DNA of 64,000 nt from the NCBI RefSeq assembly GCF_037996765.1, contig NZ_JBBNAD010000005.1, positions 776,001 through 840,000 of the forward strand, in the 5' to 3' direction. Position 1 is the first letter of the stretch. Each line of letters begins with the position of its first letter. The notes below the pieces were generated by a model. It saw only the letters and a list, made by a program, of their open reading frames with translations. It did not search any database and was not told where the DNA came from. The DNA is from Bdellovibrio sp. GT3 (GTDB lineage: Bacteria > Bdellovibrionota > Bdellovibrionia > Bdellovibrionales > Bdellovibrionaceae). Of this stretch, positions 51,577 to 61,958 are shown one piece after another. The position numbers were made by a program, and so were the translations under genes.

Positions 51577-53175
51577 ATGGAAGTAGTTCGTCGATTTACG
51601 AAGTGTATCGTAATCGCGTCGGTGTTGCCTGCAATTGCATGGGCGCAACTGCAGACACAAGCTAAGCCTAAACCGGCTGAGCCGATCGATTACAATACGG
51701 TGGTAGCAAATATTTCGGTAGCAGATATGCGTGCCGCTATCAAAAAAAGTTGGAAGCATGGGTTGAATCCCAAGCAGTATTGGACAGATTCGTTAGAGTC
51801 CAATTATGCAAAAGGGGTCAATATTCGCTCGGCGGCGAATAAGGCCTATCTGCGTATGCTTGGGCATTTATATGCGGGAAGTGTGGATCCGCAGTTTGTT
51901 GGCTATGACATTAAGTTTGCTAAAAAAGACTTCTTAAGTGCGAAACAGCTTCGCGCGATTGTTGTGGCCACGGGGAATGACGCCGAAAGCTTGATGGATG
52001 AGGTCGCTCCACAAAATTCTCCCTACCAATCTGCAAGAGAAGGCTATCTTAAAATTTACCCGACGTGTGTGGATGGCTCTTGGAAAGAGATTACGCCGGT
52101 TAACGTGTCTCTAAGAATGTATACAAAGAATCCCGTGATTCCGCAGATCAAAGCGCGACTTGCGATCATGGGTTATAAGATGTCAAACATGAACGATATC
52201 TTTGATGTCGATCTTTTGAATGCAGTCACAGATATTCAATGGGGTTTGCGTATCAAGCCTGACGGCGAGATTTCCCCAAAAGGAAAAGTCTGGCAGTTCT
52301 TAAGTGTTCCTTGCGGCGAGCGTGCTCGGCAATTGCAAGTTGATATGGAAAAGATGCGCTGGTTCCCACAATACTTTGAGGATCGCTATATTTTCGTGAA
52401 CCTGGCGATGTCGTACTTCATCTTAATGGATGTCTCGAATCCCGACTACAATCGGGTGATGAGCTTCCGTACGGTGAATGGCAGACCGACACGCAAATCT
52501 CCGACGATGCGGGACATGGTGGTTGAGGTTATTTTGAATCCTTTCTGGACCGTGCCTCCGACCATATTTAGTGAAGACAAAGTGAATGACCTGAAAGTGC
52601 TGAATAAACAGCAGATTCGTGAATACTTTGATTCTCATCATTACGAAGTATGGAGTGGTGACTATCGTCGTAAGATTGACCCAACCACAATCGATTGGAT
52701 GGGATTAAGTACCGGGCGCGTGAACTATGACATCCATATTCGTCAATTGCCTCACTTGGGAAATGCGCTGGGTGTGGTGAAGTTTGATCTTACCAATGGA
52801 TTCCTGATTTACCTGCATGACACCAATGCACGTGAGCTTTTTAATGAACCGATGCGCCAGTTAAGTTCGGGCTGCATTCGCCTGGAAAAGCCATTTGAAT
52901 TGGCCGAGTATCTACTTGAGGACACCGCTTGGGATCGTAAGACCATTGAATCAATGGTGGCTCGCCCGGGTGAGGTGATGTCCAAGTCGACCGAGATTCC
53001 GATTCCGAAAGCAAAGCAAACGCCAGTATACACGGCTTATTTAACTTCCATGATGAGTTCTGATGGTGTGGTTCGATTCGTCGACGACATTTATGGTCAG
53101 AATAATGCGATCAAAAAATATTTGACGCCATTAATTGTGGGAAATGAGAGCAGTGAATATTGGGGAACTAATTAA
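51577..53175 (+). CDS. L,D-transpeptidase (YcbB-like)
   Basis: The 532-residue protein has a signal segment, a helical region, a peptidoglycan-binding-like part (IPQIKARLAIMGYKMSN) and the YkuD catalytic domain with Cys433 in LSSGCIRLEKP and the upstream His in YLHDTNARELF. This order fits YcbB (LdtD), which makes 3-3 crosslinks in peptidoglycan, often during envelope stress. Predatory bacteria also use such enzymes on prey walls (established for Bdellovibrio, but not for this gene). The next gene may be co-transcribed. Confidence 0.93.
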   Translation: MEVVRRFTKCIVIASVLPAIAWAQLQTQAKPKPAEPIDYNTVVANISVADMRAAIKKSWKHGLNPKQYWTDSLESNYAKGVNIRSAANKAYLRMLGHLYAGSVDPQFVGYDIKFAKKDFLSAKQLRAIVVATGNDAESLMDEVAPQNSPYQSAREGYLKIYPTCVDGSWKEITPVNVSLRMYTKNPVIPQIKARLAIMGYKMSNMNDIFDVDLLNAVTDIQWGLRIKPDGEISPKGKVWQFLSVPCGERARQLQVDMEKMRWFPQYFEDRYIFVNLAMSYFILMDVSNPDYNRVMSFRTVNGRPTRKSPTMRDMVVEVILNPFWTVPPTIFSEDKVNDLKVLNKQQIREYFDSHHYEVWSGDYRRKIDPTTIDWMGLSTGRVNYDIHIRQLPHLGNALGVVKFDLTNGFLIYLHDTNARELFNEPMRQLSSGCIRLEKPFELAEYLLEDTAWDRKTIESMVARPGEVMSKSTEIPIPKAKQTPVYTAYLTSMMSSDGVVRFVDDIYGQNNAIKKYLTPLIVGNESSEYWGTN

Positions 53176-53208
53176 AGATATCAACTGAAGATTCGAAAGG
53201 GGTTCGAA

Positions 53209-54507
53209 ATGCATTACGGTAAGATTTTATTATTGGTACTAGCAAGTGCGCAGATGGCCAGCGCAAATCCGGCAGCGGCGGATAAAGGCCGTGGTCAATT
53301 GCCGAAACCACCGGCACCACCAACACAACCGACGCAGCCGCCTTCAGAGGCGACTTATTCGGGCACGGGGCGTATCGAATCCATCACTCGCGCCACGGGT
53401 GGTGAGATTTACAGACTTGAGCTTATTAAGGCACTTCCATTGGTGCGTATTGAGCTTTCCTCCAAACTGGGCCGTGCGAAAGTTTATTCGGCGACACTGG
53501 TGACGACACAGAATGACCGTATTCCTCTGCGCCAGCTGACTGGAATCAATATCAATGATGGCAATCAGCCGGTAAGTTCTGAGATCGTAACGACTCAGGC
53601 AAGCATCATGGCTGTTGAGGTATTGGCTGAGGCGATGGGTGGTGAAGCCGCAATGGATATCACAGCGCACTCTACGAAAGAGGCTCCTCGCTTGGCGGTG
53701 GGCAATCGCATCCCTGAGTATTCATGCAAACGCAACCTGGATGCCTTGCTGAAGGATAAACTTGAGCCGGTGCAACTGTGGGTTGGTCGTGCGGAAAGTG
53801 CGGCGGCAGGTTCTGTTCAGGAAAAATTCGCTGGCAATCAGCTGAAAGATCAGGTCAGAGAGTTTGTTTCCACTATGCGCACTAACGGAGCCTATGCTTC
53901 GTCGGCATACTTGGTAACGTTGATTAACTTCTTTGCTGATCAGTACAATGCTGTTCGCGTGGGTGGTGTTTCTGAGCCTGCATACCGTGATCTCATGACT
54001 GCGACTATCGATGTTTTGACGATTGCGATGCAAAACGAACTGCCTTGCAGAAAGTTTTCAAGCGACACATTGTTGAAGATGTCAGCAGAGTTCCATAAGA
54101 AACTTCAAACGATGGCATCTGATGCACGTGCACGTGCAAGTTTTGAAAAACTTGCGATCAAAGTTCGCGACTTTGCTCCGGAGCAGTACCGTAAGGAAAT
54201 TTTGGCAGCAAGCCTTACTTTCCGCGAAGGTGAAGCGCAAGGTTTGAAGCTGTACAAAGAGTATATTGCAGCGAAGGACGGCGAGTTCCTGAAAGATGCC
54301 AGCAAGAACATGAGTGCATCCGCATTCCTGGTTGCTGAAAATGCTTTGAAAGTCGAAGTGCGAATGATGGACGTTGAACAACGCTATCAGATGATTGTGG
54401 AGTTCCAGGCGAAGTATAACTCCAACGGGGAGTATCCACAGGCTGTGGCGCAAAGATATTTGAACATCTTGGCGGAGTACACGTTGGGATATAAGCTGAT
54501 CCCGTAG
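53209..54507 (+). CDS. Secreted protein of unknown function downstream of the L,D-transpeptidase
   Basis: A signal peptide (KILLLVLASAQMASA) precedes a Pro-rich linker (PKPPAPPTQPTQPP), a ~110-residue strand-rich domain (GTGRIESITRATGGEIYRLE, VRIELSSKLGRAKVYSA) and a ~230-residue helical domain. Two cysteines are seen: YSCKRNL near residue 173 and LPCRKFS near 282. I recognise no family. AAGGGG lies before the ATG. It is 33 bases after the L,D-transpeptidase gene and may serve the same cell-wall function. Confidence 0.68.
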   Translation: MHYGKILLLVLASAQMASANPAAADKGRGQLPKPPAPPTQPTQPPSEATYSGTGRIESITRATGGEIYRLELIKALPLVRIELSSKLGRAKVYSATLVTTQNDRIPLRQLTGININDGNQPVSSEIVTTQASIMAVEVLAEAMGGEAAMDITAHSTKEAPRLAVGNRIPEYSCKRNLDALLKDKLEPVQLWVGRAESAAAGSVQEKFAGNQLKDQVREFVSTMRTNGAYASSAYLVTLINFFADQYNAVRVGGVSEPAYRDLMTATIDVLTIAMQNELPCRKFSSDTLLKMSAEFHKKLQTMASDARARASFEKLAIKVRDFAPEQYRKEILAASLTFREGEAQGLKLYKEYIAAKDGEFLKDASKNMSASAFLVAENALKVEVRMMDVEQRYQMIVEFQAKYNSNGEYPQAVAQRYLNILAEYTLGYKLIP

Positions 54508-54526
54508 TCAAAATAGGTCCAAATTC

Positions 54527-54562
54527 AAAGGCTGCCACGGGAAGACCGGTGGCAGCCTTTTT
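54527..54562 (+). terminator. Intrinsic terminator
   Basis: AAAGGCTGCCAC and GTGGCAGCCTTT form a 12-base stem followed by TT and a short T/C run, 19 bases after the 53209 gene. Confidence 0.85.
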
Positions 54563-54719
54563 GCTTTCGTAGATCTATCAATATCTCGCAATTACAAATA
54601 CTTGATGCGGCGTGATGAGTTTAAGCATGGCATTCGAGGCCATAAGAATTCCCCAACAGGGTCCTTGCATTATAAAGAACCATCATGCTATGTTGGCTCC
54701 TCTTCAGATCGTTCCCGAT

Positions 54720-54810
54720 GGACAGGTGGCCGAGTGGCTGAAGGCGCACGCCTGGAACGCGTGTGTAGGTCAAAAGCCTACCGAGAGTTCGAATCTCTCC
54801 CTGTCCGCCA
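54720..54810 (+). tRNA. tRNA-Ser (GGA)
   Basis: The 91-nt sequence has acceptor arms GGACAGG/CCTGTCC, an anticodon stem CACGC/GCGTG around CTGGAAC (anticodon GGA), a long variable arm (GTAGG...CCTAC) typical of class II tRNAs and an encoded CCA. It reads TCC and TCT codons. A TTGCAT/TATGTT pair lies about 30 bases upstream and may be its promoter. Confidence 0.96.
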
Positions 54811-54842
54811 TTTTTCAAAGCTATACATGACTTAATCTACAT

Positions 54843-55394
54843 ATGACACAACATGCACTTAAGTTTTTATCTTTTCCTGGGAAAATCCATCTGATCAACA
54901 CGGATCAAGAACTACATCGGATTGCTGGCGAGCTTGAATCTCATACCATGCTTGGTTTTGATACCGAAACGCGTCCTTCATTTAAAAAGGGCGAGTCCTA
55001 TCCAGTGTCCATGTTGCAATTGGCGACAGATACGGACGCCTATGTCATTCGTCTTAAGCACATCGGGCATACTGAAGTAATTAAAAATATTTTTGAGAAT
55101 CCTGAAGTCGTAAAAGTGGGTGCTGCAATTAGGGATGACCTTAAGCAATTGCAGAAGCGGTTTCCATTTCATCCCCACGGATTTATCGAGCTGCAAACCG
55201 TGGCTAAAACCATGAAGCTAAATAATATTGGTCTTAAAGGTATGACTGAGGAAGTCCTGCACGCCACGATTTCCAAAGGACCGAAAACCACAAATTGGGA
55301 CGCGCAGGTTTTGACCGAAAAGCAGATTCTGTATGCCGCAACAGATGCCTGGATCGGGCTTAAACTTTATCAGAAGCTGACTTCCAAAACTTAG
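54843..55394 (+). CDS. RNase D-like 3'-5' exonuclease (DEDD family)
   Basis: The 183-residue protein is a single DEDD nuclease domain: LGFDTETRPSF carries the first Asp-x-Glu, VKVGAAIRDDLKQL the second Asp, and ILYAATDAWIGLKLY the last Asp with Tyr-containing pattern. It lacks the HRDC domains of true RNase D and may act on RNA or DNA. It starts 32 bases after tRNA-Ser with no ribosome-binding site, so it may be read from the tRNA transcript. Confidence 0.87.
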   Translation: MTQHALKFLSFPGKIHLINTDQELHRIAGELESHTMLGFDTETRPSFKKGESYPVSMLQLATDTDAYVIRLKHIGHTEVIKNIFENPEVVKVGAAIRDDLKQLQKRFPFHPHGFIELQTVAKTMKLNNIGLKGMTEEVLHATISKGPKTTNWDAQVLTEKQILYAATDAWIGLKLYQKLTSKT

Positions 55395-55427
55395 TTCGGC
55401 GGAAATCCAACGACCAACGGAAATTGG

Positions 55428-55823
55428 CTACTCTTTTTCCAAATACTTTTTAATGGGATCCCAATTGTACTTGCGCCATCCCAGTTCAATAGCAGGAATC
55501 ATTTCCTTGGGAACTCCTCGGTGAATCAAGACCAGCTCTGTATCGTTCTTTGCCGTGGGTTTTAGATTAAAGGTCGCCATCGAAAAGATCCCATCAGGAA
55601 AGCTATGGCCCTGCCAAGCCTGAACGATTCTTTTGTTGCGAACGAGCTCCACGATGATGCCTGTCGCTTGCCCACCGTAAACAGAAAAGGGCTCTCCGGC
55701 CGACTTTCCAATCTTTGCTTTTTTGCCAGTCAAGGATGCGTATTTTTTGGAATCAGTAAGCAGACTGTAAATCACTTCGGGAGGAGCCTTAAAATGAACC
55801 TTCTGTTTTATTGTCTTGCACAC
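55428..55823 (-). CDS. SRPBCC/AHSA1-like protein
   Basis: The 131-residue protein has the START-like AHSA1 pattern: QKVHFKAPPEVIYSLLTDSKKYA, FSVYGGQATG, VQAWQGHSFPDGIFSMATF and the final helix WRKYNWDPIKKYLEKE. It should be a hydrophobic-ligand-binding protein or a stress protein of unknown ligand. Start is GTG 55823 with GGAGG at six bases. Confidence 0.85.
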   Translation of the reverse strand: MCKTIKQKVHFKAPPEVIYSLLTDSKKYASLTGKKAKIGKSAGEPFSVYGGQATGIIVELVRNKRIVQAWQGHSFPDGIFSMATFNLKPTAKNDTELVLIHRGVPKEMIPAIELGWRKYNWDPIKKYLEKE

Positions 55824-55918
55824 CTTAGACCTCCTGAACTGAATTTTTAGATATTCAGTATAGCGGTATAGAGAAAACTAGGGAATTGGAAGTGCATCAG
55901 ATGTTACGAAGCAAAACG

Positions 55919-57115
55919 CTAGTGCATTAACTGGTCTTTGGAAACGGGCAGGTCGATATGTGCACCTTTTCGGAAAAGCTTAAAGGCAACGATCAAGCCC
56001 GTGAAGGCAAGTCCGGCACCGACCCAAAGTGGGGAGGTGAACGTCATGCCTGCGGCTAATGGCAGTCCTCCCAGAAATGCTCCCAGGGAATTTCCTAAGT
56101 TGAAAGCACCTTGTCCAATAGAGGAGCCCAAGAGAGGTGACTCTTTGGATGAGTTGATCAAAATAATTTGAATTGGTGCACCCATGGCCATTGCGATGGC
56201 ACCAGTTGCAAAAGTCAGGAAGATCATAGGGATCAGGTGTGCTGCCAACAAAGAATCCAATAGAAGAACCGAAATCATCGCGATCAACAGGTAGACGACC
56301 GCTTTAATGGCTGACATGGAATCGGCCATTCTGCCGCCCATCCAATTGCCTACAGTCATTCCCACTCCTGCCAGCGACAGGAAGTAAGGAACATACTCCT
56401 TCGACACACCAGTCACGTTAGTAAGCAGGGGAGTAATATAGCTAAACCAAGCAAAGAAACCGCCAAAGCCAATAGAGGCAATGACGATGGCGTACCACAG
56501 GGAAGGATTCTTGAAGATCACGAAATCCTGACGAACGCTGCCGCCTTTGTTTTCGGATTCGAAATTGGGGATCGTCATGGCAATTGCAATTAAAGTGGCG
56601 ATACCGACGACAGCAACCAAGGCAAAGGATGCGCGCCAGCTGACCATCTGACCAATGTAAGTGGCGATGGGAACTCCTATGATATTGCAAATCGTCAGAC
56701 CGCTTAGCATGACGGCAAAGGCAGAGGCTGCTTTGCCGGGGCCAGCAATTCTACCTGCGACAACAGCTCCGACTCCGAAGTAGGCTCCGTGTGGAAGTCC
56801 CGATAGAAATCTTAGGATAAGCAGTGATGTCCCATTAGGTGCTAAAGCTGAAAGTCCGTTAAACACCGTGAAGATTACCATCAACACCAGCAACATTTTT
56901 TTGGGAGGAAGATTGCGGCCCGCAATCACCAGCAAAGGTGCTCCGACAACGACACCCAAGGCATATGCGGCAATATAGTGGCCGGCCTGAGCGATCGAAA
57001 CATTCATGGCCTTCGCAACATCGGGCAAAGGTCCCATGATGACGAACTCCGTAAGACCGATACCAAAACCACCTATGGCTAACGACAAAAGACTGCGGGG
57101 AATGCGTGAAGACAT
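55919..57115 (-). CDS. MFS transporter, AraJ-like
   Basis: The ~398-residue protein has 12 helices. The first (LLSLAIGGFGIGLTEFVIMGPLPDVA) and the MFS motif in RFLSGLPHGAYFGVGAVVAG resemble AraJ/YdhP-type sugar or drug exporters. ATG 57115 is chosen; an extended -10 box (TGCTATGCT) ends six bases before it and there is no ribosome-binding site. Substrate unknown. Confidence 0.9.
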   Translation of the reverse strand: MSSRIPRSLLSLAIGGFGIGLTEFVIMGPLPDVAKAMNVSIAQAGHYIAAYALGVVVGAPLLVIAGRNLPPKKMLLVLMVIFTVFNGLSALAPNGTSLLILRFLSGLPHGAYFGVGAVVAGRIAGPGKAASAFAVMLSGLTICNIIGVPIATYIGQMVSWRASFALVAVVGIATLIAIAMTIPNFESENKGGSVRQDFVIFKNPSLWYAIVIASIGFGGFFAWFSYITPLLTNVTGVSKEYVPYFLSLAGVGMTVGNWMGGRMADSMSAIKAVVYLLIAMISVLLLDSLLAAHLIPMIFLTFATGAIAMAMGAPIQIILINSSKESPLLGSSIGQGAFNLGNSLGAFLGGLPLAAGMTFTSPLWVGAGLAFTGLIVAFKLFRKGAHIDLPVSKDQLMH

Positions 57116-57252
57116 GGGCCGAGCATAGCACAATTGTCGTGAAGCTTGTGTCAGGTATTTAAAATAATTCGTAAATAGACTATTTTTAGAAGATAGCTCG
57201 GATACTTGAATGGTAAAGTGATTTAGAATCCACAGCAAAGAAGGAGCAAACT

Positions 57253-57729
57253 ATGAGTGAGTTGGTAACATGCGTTTGGTTTGACCACGGTGAGGCAAGC
57301 AAAGCTGCTGCATTTTATGCAAAGACTTTCCCGAATAGCAGCGTTGGTAAAGTAAATAAAGCCCCGGGAGAATTCCCTGGTGGTAAAGAAGGTGTTGAAT
57401 TGACTGTGGAGTTTACAGTTATGGGGAAAAAGTTCGTGGGCCTGAATGGCGGACCGATTTTTAAACCCAATGAATCTGTGAGCTTTATGATCATCACGGA
57501 GGATCAAAAGGAAACGGATCACTACTGGAATACTATCATCGGCAACGGTGGTGCTGCGAGTGATTGTGGTTGGTGCAAGGATCGCTGGGGCTTCTCGTGG
57601 CAGATCACACCAAGAATTCTTCTGGATTTAACCACGAGTTCTGATCCAAAAATCGCCAAGAAGGCTTTTGATTCGATGATGACGATGCAAAAGATTGATA
57701 TTGCAACTATCCAAGCGGCAGTTCGTTAA
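57253..57729 (+). CDS. VOC family protein (PhnB/3-demethylubiquinone-like)
   Basis: The 158-residue protein begins [22 protein letters not shown] and has the VOC/PhnB segments [24 protein letters not shown] and [15 protein letters not shown]. The family includes 3-demethylubiquinone methyltransferase-like proteins of unclear function. AAGGAG lies before the ATG. Its stop overlaps the opposite gene by four bases. Confidence 0.88.
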   Translation: MSELVTCVWFDHGEASKAAAFYAKTFPNSSVGKVNKAPGEFPGGKEGVELTVEFTVMGKKFVGLNGGPIFKPNESVSFMIITEDQKETDHYWNTIIGNGGAASDCGWCKDRWGFSWQITPRILLDLTTSSDPKIAKKAFDSMMTMQKIDIATIQAAVR

Positions 57730-60203
57730 AACAAAAACTGCCTAGGGACGATTTGTTTTGTTCGAGAGGGGCTCTGCCAATACAGCTGGATCACAGAGCT
57801 TCCGCTATTTTCATAGAAGTCCAATTCGATGTCATACTTCTGACCGGCCGTTAAAGCTATAGTGCCGCAGTTTTCAGTCACGGCATGATCGGTCCAATTG
57901 TTGACGACGTAAACGTTATTTACCTTCAAGCGAACACCGTCATCAGAACGTGTGCAGAACGTGTATGTTTCTGAATACTGGGCCAGAACTTTACCTGACC
58001 AGCGGATAGAGAACTGATCGCCAACACCCAAAGGTGCAGCGCCTGCCGCCCAGTCAAAATTGATCGTGCCATCAATGCGCGAACCCTTAAATCCCGAAGC
58101 GGTCAAAGTACGATTGGCATAATAGGAACCTCGTAGCCCCATGCCCTGTTCGGATTGATTTTCTGTCGCAGAATCGCTGACAGTTACATTCAAGGTGCCG
58201 TTCACTGATCCTAGCGAGGCCGTCAGTACTGCCGTTCCCTCTGTCAAGGATGTCACTTCACCTTTTTCAAGATCAAAATTGCTGACGCTCATCACGCTGC
58301 TTTGACTGGAGGACCAGTTCACAAGGTCCGTTAAATCCGTGCTTCCGCCATCGCTGAATTGTCCATAAGCCCGCGCTTGAAATATCTTACCGCTGTTAAT
58401 GCTGACAGAGTTTGGATTGATCACAACGCTATTCAAAGTTGCAGGAGCCAGAACCCATTCTGTGGAAGCAGATTTTCCCTGCATACTGGTGGTGATCTGA
58501 AATCCGACGGTGGAGCTGCCAGTATAAGTGTTCAGCAAAGTTCCCTTGTTTTCGGCGGCCGTGCTGATTTGCCCGATGCTGGCATTAGAGACTGTGAAGC
58601 TTGCGTTCTCTGTAACATCATATTCGATGCCATCGGTGAATGTGGCATAGGCTTTAAGGGGAATATTGACGTTCTTGGGGATCATCAATCCTGACGGACT
58701 TAGTCTGATACTTGAAACGGTTGCAGCAGTGGTCGTAAAGGATATACCAGTGGATTTTCCCTGCCATAAAACCTGAACGGTGGTGGAGCCAGCCGCCTGG
58801 GCGATAAGAGTGCCTTTTTGATGATCGGTATTTTTTGCAGTTACTACTTGAGTATCTGCGATCACCCATTCTACAAGTTCATTGACGACTTCGGTGCTGT
58901 TGTCATCATAGTTCGCTGTGATGGTGACTTTCTTTTGGCTTCCTGCCGGCAATGAAATACTGCTCTCAGAAGCGGTAAGAGTGTTCAGTTTTTTCGCCGA
59001 CACTTTAATCAAACCCGATCCCGTTGCGGAACCAAGGGTGGAAGAGATTGCCGTATTCCCGGCACTTAGAGCTTGAACAAAACCTGAACTAAAAGTGGCG
59101 ACCGAAGCGTCACCTAATGACCAGGACGATGTGCTTGTGACGTCTGTGGTTGACCCGTCAGATAGTACTGCCATAGCGCGAATACTTTGCGACAGTCCAA
59201 TGGAACTGTTAATAAGCGCCGGACTTAAAGATATTGAAGAAACAGAGCTGCTGGAAACGGTAATGGAGCGGGTGGTGGAAATAGCACCGACTTCCGCCAT
59301 CACATTGGCTGTTCCTCCGGCGACGGATTGCAAGAGGCCTTTATTTGAAGCGTTGTCGACAGTCACCTTGCTATTGTCAGAGCTGCTCCAAGTGGCAACG
59401 CCCGTGAGGTCCTGAGTGGAACCATCGTTGTAGGTTCCTGTTACTTTAAGATTCTTTTGAGTTGCCGCAAGCATGGTCACCTGGCTGGGGCTGATTTGTA
59501 AGGAGGTGAGGGTCGTGGATTTAACCGTCACGGCTCTGCTGACTTGAGTTCCCGCAAACGTAAAGGTCACATTGGAAGTGCCTGGCGCATCTCCGGAGAA
59601 AACAGATCCGCTGCGACTTAAAACGGAAACGTCAGAGGAAGCCCAGATCCCAAAGTCTTTCAAATTTCTGACCTGGCTATCTGAATAAACGCCGACGGCA
59701 TCAGCGGTGAAGGTCGCTCCTCGATTTAATTGCGCCGGAACATTTGATATTGAAATTGAGTTCAGAGTCGGGCAGCTGATCTGAACATTGCTGATATCAG
59801 CGCTTGTCACGGTGCCGCTGGAGTTTTGCAAGGAGCACGGGATGGTCGGATTCTGGGGATGGGAGAGAATCGAAACTGTATATGCATCACCTGATTTGAT
59901 TTTGGTGGTGAAGGCAAAACTTGTAGCACCGGAGCTTAATGTTTGGGTTTCGGAGCCATTGAGTCGAACAGAGATTGTGTCGTGCGCTAAACCCGCAATC
60001 GAACCACTGATTGAGTATTCGGCAACAGGGGTTGGCGAAGGCGAAGGAGACGGCGACGGCGATGGCGTCGCTGAAGGTGTCGGCGTTGGTGTTGAGGCAA
60101 CCGGATTGGTTGAATTCTCGTCTTCTTCGGACGGAGAACTGCATCCCGTGAAGAAAACGGTAACTGTAAGTAGAAGAAGAACGTGCCGAACTACATTGAA
60201 CAT
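57726..60203 (-). CDS. Large lipoprotein with six Big2-like repeats and a PA14 domain
   Basis: The signal ends in FFTGC (Cys21). A Pro/Ser/Thr linker with [10 protein letters not shown] repeats leads to about six bacterial Ig-like (Big2) units of ~85 residues, each with a pattern such as [24 protein letters not shown] and TWSSSD. The C-terminal ~135 residues form a PA14-like domain ([50 protein letters not shown]), which often binds sugars. It should be a surface protein, perhaps an adhesin. Confidence 0.85.
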   Translation of the reverse strand: MFNVVRHVLLLLTVTVFFTGCSSPSEEDENSTNPVASTPTPTPSATPSPSPSPSPSPTPVAEYSISGSIAGLAHDTISVRLNGSETQTLSSGATSFAFTTKIKSGDAYTVSILSHPQNPTIPCSLQNSSGTVTSADISNVQISCPTLNSISISNVPAQLNRGATFTADAVGVYSDSQVRNLKDFGIWASSDVSVLSRSGSVFSGDAPGTSNVTFTFAGTQVSRAVTVKSTTLTSLQISPSQVTMLAATQKNLKVTGTYNDGSTQDLTGVATWSSSDNSKVTVDNASNKGLLQSVAGGTANVMAEVGAISTTRSITVSSSSVSSISLSPALINSSIGLSQSIRAMAVLSDGSTTDVTSTSSWSLGDASVATFSSGFVQALSAGNTAISSTLGSATGSGLIKVSAKKLNTLTASESSISLPAGSQKKVTITANYDDNSTEVVNELVEWVIADTQVVTAKNTDHQKGTLIAQAAGSTTVQVLWQGKSTGISFTTTAATVSSIRLSPSGLMIPKNVNIPLKAYATFTDGIEYDVTENASFTVSNASIGQISTAAENKGTLLNTYTGSSTVGFQITTSMQGKSASTEWVLAPATLNSVVINPNSVSINSGKIFQARAYGQFSDGGSTDLTDLVNWSSSQSSVMSVSNFDLEKGEVTSLTEGTAVLTASLGSVNGTLNVTVSDSATENQSEQGMGLRGSYYANRTLTASGFKGSRIDGTINFDWAAGAAPLGVGDQFSIRWSGKVLAQYSETYTFCTRSDDGVRLKVNNVYVVNNWTDHAVTENCGTIALTAGQKYDIELDFYENSGSSVIQLYWQSPSRTKQIVPRQFLF

Positions 60204-60425
60204 GTTTTATATATCGGTCACAGAATTATATGTCTTCATAATGCAAACGTGCGCAACCGTTCGATTTTTCGTTACAATCAAGAAACAAGAACTCTAGTGC
60301 TTATAACTTTTGAATCATGATCCCTGCAGAAAATCACACTTTGGTCGGGAAACTTCTCCGTCCTTGGTCCTATCATGGGAAACAGTGATAATACCGATTA
60401 TGGTAATAGATTCGGAGGGATGGAC

Positions 60426-61958
60426 GTGAAGAAGTACATTGTGGGTTTCGCGCTCGTGGTTTTGGTTTCAGCTTTGTTTTTCGCAAAATACACAGGTGAC
60501 GACACCATTTCCTCTTCTGAAAGAACTCCAGCCGAAAGTTCCACTGCAGTTTTCGGTACGGATGAGCTTTTTACCGGCTCCAAGAAAGTTCTGTCTGACC
60601 TAAATAATCCCAATGTATTCAATGCTCGAACTTGCGCAGAGGTCGTGAACAAGGTCACTGATTATTTGTTTTACCTTCCGGCGAACCATTTTATTCCTAA
60701 GACTGATGCAGAAAAAGAGCAGCTGAAAACAAAAGGTCCTGAGCTTTTAAATACCGTGTTTCAGATCCGCGTGACCTTGCATGAAAAACTTAAACAGTTC
60801 GATTCCAGAAATGAACTGGAAAGCAATTGCATCCAGAAGATTCGTGAAGGGTTTCAATACGCAAGATTTACGGAAGAATATATTTTAGATTGGCTTTATG
60901 CCCAAAAGGTATACACGTTTAAGAAAACCCCTGTTTTGATAGATGAACAACCCAGCACCTGGACAAATCCAAAGTTTAAAGGATTTCAGTTGCAGTCAGG
61001 TGACGTGATGCTGATAAGAGGAAAATCCTATGTGTCGGCCATGATTGCACGTATTGCGGACGAAGAAGGGAACTTCTCTCATGCCGCTATTGTTGGCGAG
61101 GACAAAGCCGGTAAGAAGTATGTTGTGGAAGCCTTGATTCAACACGGGGTGGTTGTCACACCATTGGAGAAATGGCGTCAGGCCGAAGATTCGCGAGTGG
61201 CTTTATTCCGATATCCTGATCAGGCACTTGCCAAGAAGGCGGCTCGTTATATGTATGATCTTGCGCAGGGAGCGTTGGATCGCAAACAAGGCATTCGCTA
61301 CGATTTTTCCATGAACGACGATGACTACTCCTCAATGTTCTGCTCAGAAGTGATCCGCGTCGCCTATGACAAGGCTTCGGGCGGAAAGGTGATGATTCCA
61401 AAGTTCCGCAGCACGACTACCAAGTTTAAAGATCATAAGTATCCACGCACTCTTGGCGTGACCAAAACATCTTTGTTTGCTCCATACGATGTCGAAGTGG
61501 ACCCGCGTTTTGACTTTATTGCTGAATACAGATTCATGCCGCTGCTGCGCCAGGTTCGCATGCAGGATGCAGTCCTGCAAAGTGTCTATAGTTGGATGAT
61601 TGAAAAGGGCTATGATTTCCATTGGGATCTTGGCCATAGCTCAAAATCATACCTTGCGAAGCTAGTAAGACAGTTTGGTGTGGCGAAAGAGTCTTTGCCC
61701 AAGTATATGCCGGTGGAAACAATAAAAACGACCGTGCAGTTTGAAACTGTCGCAGCAGCACTGGAAAAGAATATTTATAAGAAGGAAGCAGAGTACTACA
61801 AAAAGAACGGTTATCTTCCTTCGTTCCAGGACATGCTGGCTATCAATGAGGCTTTCAGAGTGCAGGATTGTAAGAATGGCAAGCGCTTCGAGCTTCCAGG
61901 CATTGATCGCTCCCAGTTCCATGGCTTCTTCTACAGTGATTCCAAAAGCTGCGAATAG
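60426..61958 (+). CDS. YiiX/YebB-like cysteine hydrolase (NlpC/P60 superfamily)
   Basis: From GTG 60426 (GGAGG seven bases upstream) a signal anchor (KKYIVGFALVVLVSALFFA) is followed by a helical part and a domain with QSGDVMLIRGKSYVSAMIAR, His219 in NFSHAAIVGED, an acidic residue in VVEALIQHGVV and Cys306 in SMFCSEVIRVAY. This His-first, Cys-later order is that of the permuted NlpC/P60 YiiX group. It should be an amidase or peptidase in the envelope; the substrate is unknown. Confidence 0.83.
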   Translation: MKKYIVGFALVVLVSALFFAKYTGDDTISSSERTPAESSTAVFGTDELFTGSKKVLSDLNNPNVFNARTCAEVVNKVTDYLFYLPANHFIPKTDAEKEQLKTKGPELLNTVFQIRVTLHEKLKQFDSRNELESNCIQKIREGFQYARFTEEYILDWLYAQKVYTFKKTPVLIDEQPSTWTNPKFKGFQLQSGDVMLIRGKSYVSAMIARIADEEGNFSHAAIVGEDKAGKKYVVEALIQHGVVVTPLEKWRQAEDSRVALFRYPDQALAKKAARYMYDLAQGALDRKQGIRYDFSMNDDDYSSMFCSEVIRVAYDKASGGKVMIPKFRSTTTKFKDHKYPRTLGVTKTSLFAPYDVEVDPRFDFIAEYRFMPLLRQVRMQDAVLQSVYSWMIEKGYDFHWDLGHSSKSYLAKLVRQFGVAKESLPKYMPVETIKTTVQFETVAAALEKNIYKKEAEYYKKNGYLPSFQDMLAINEAFRVQDCKNGKRFELPGIDRSQFHGFFYSDSKSCE

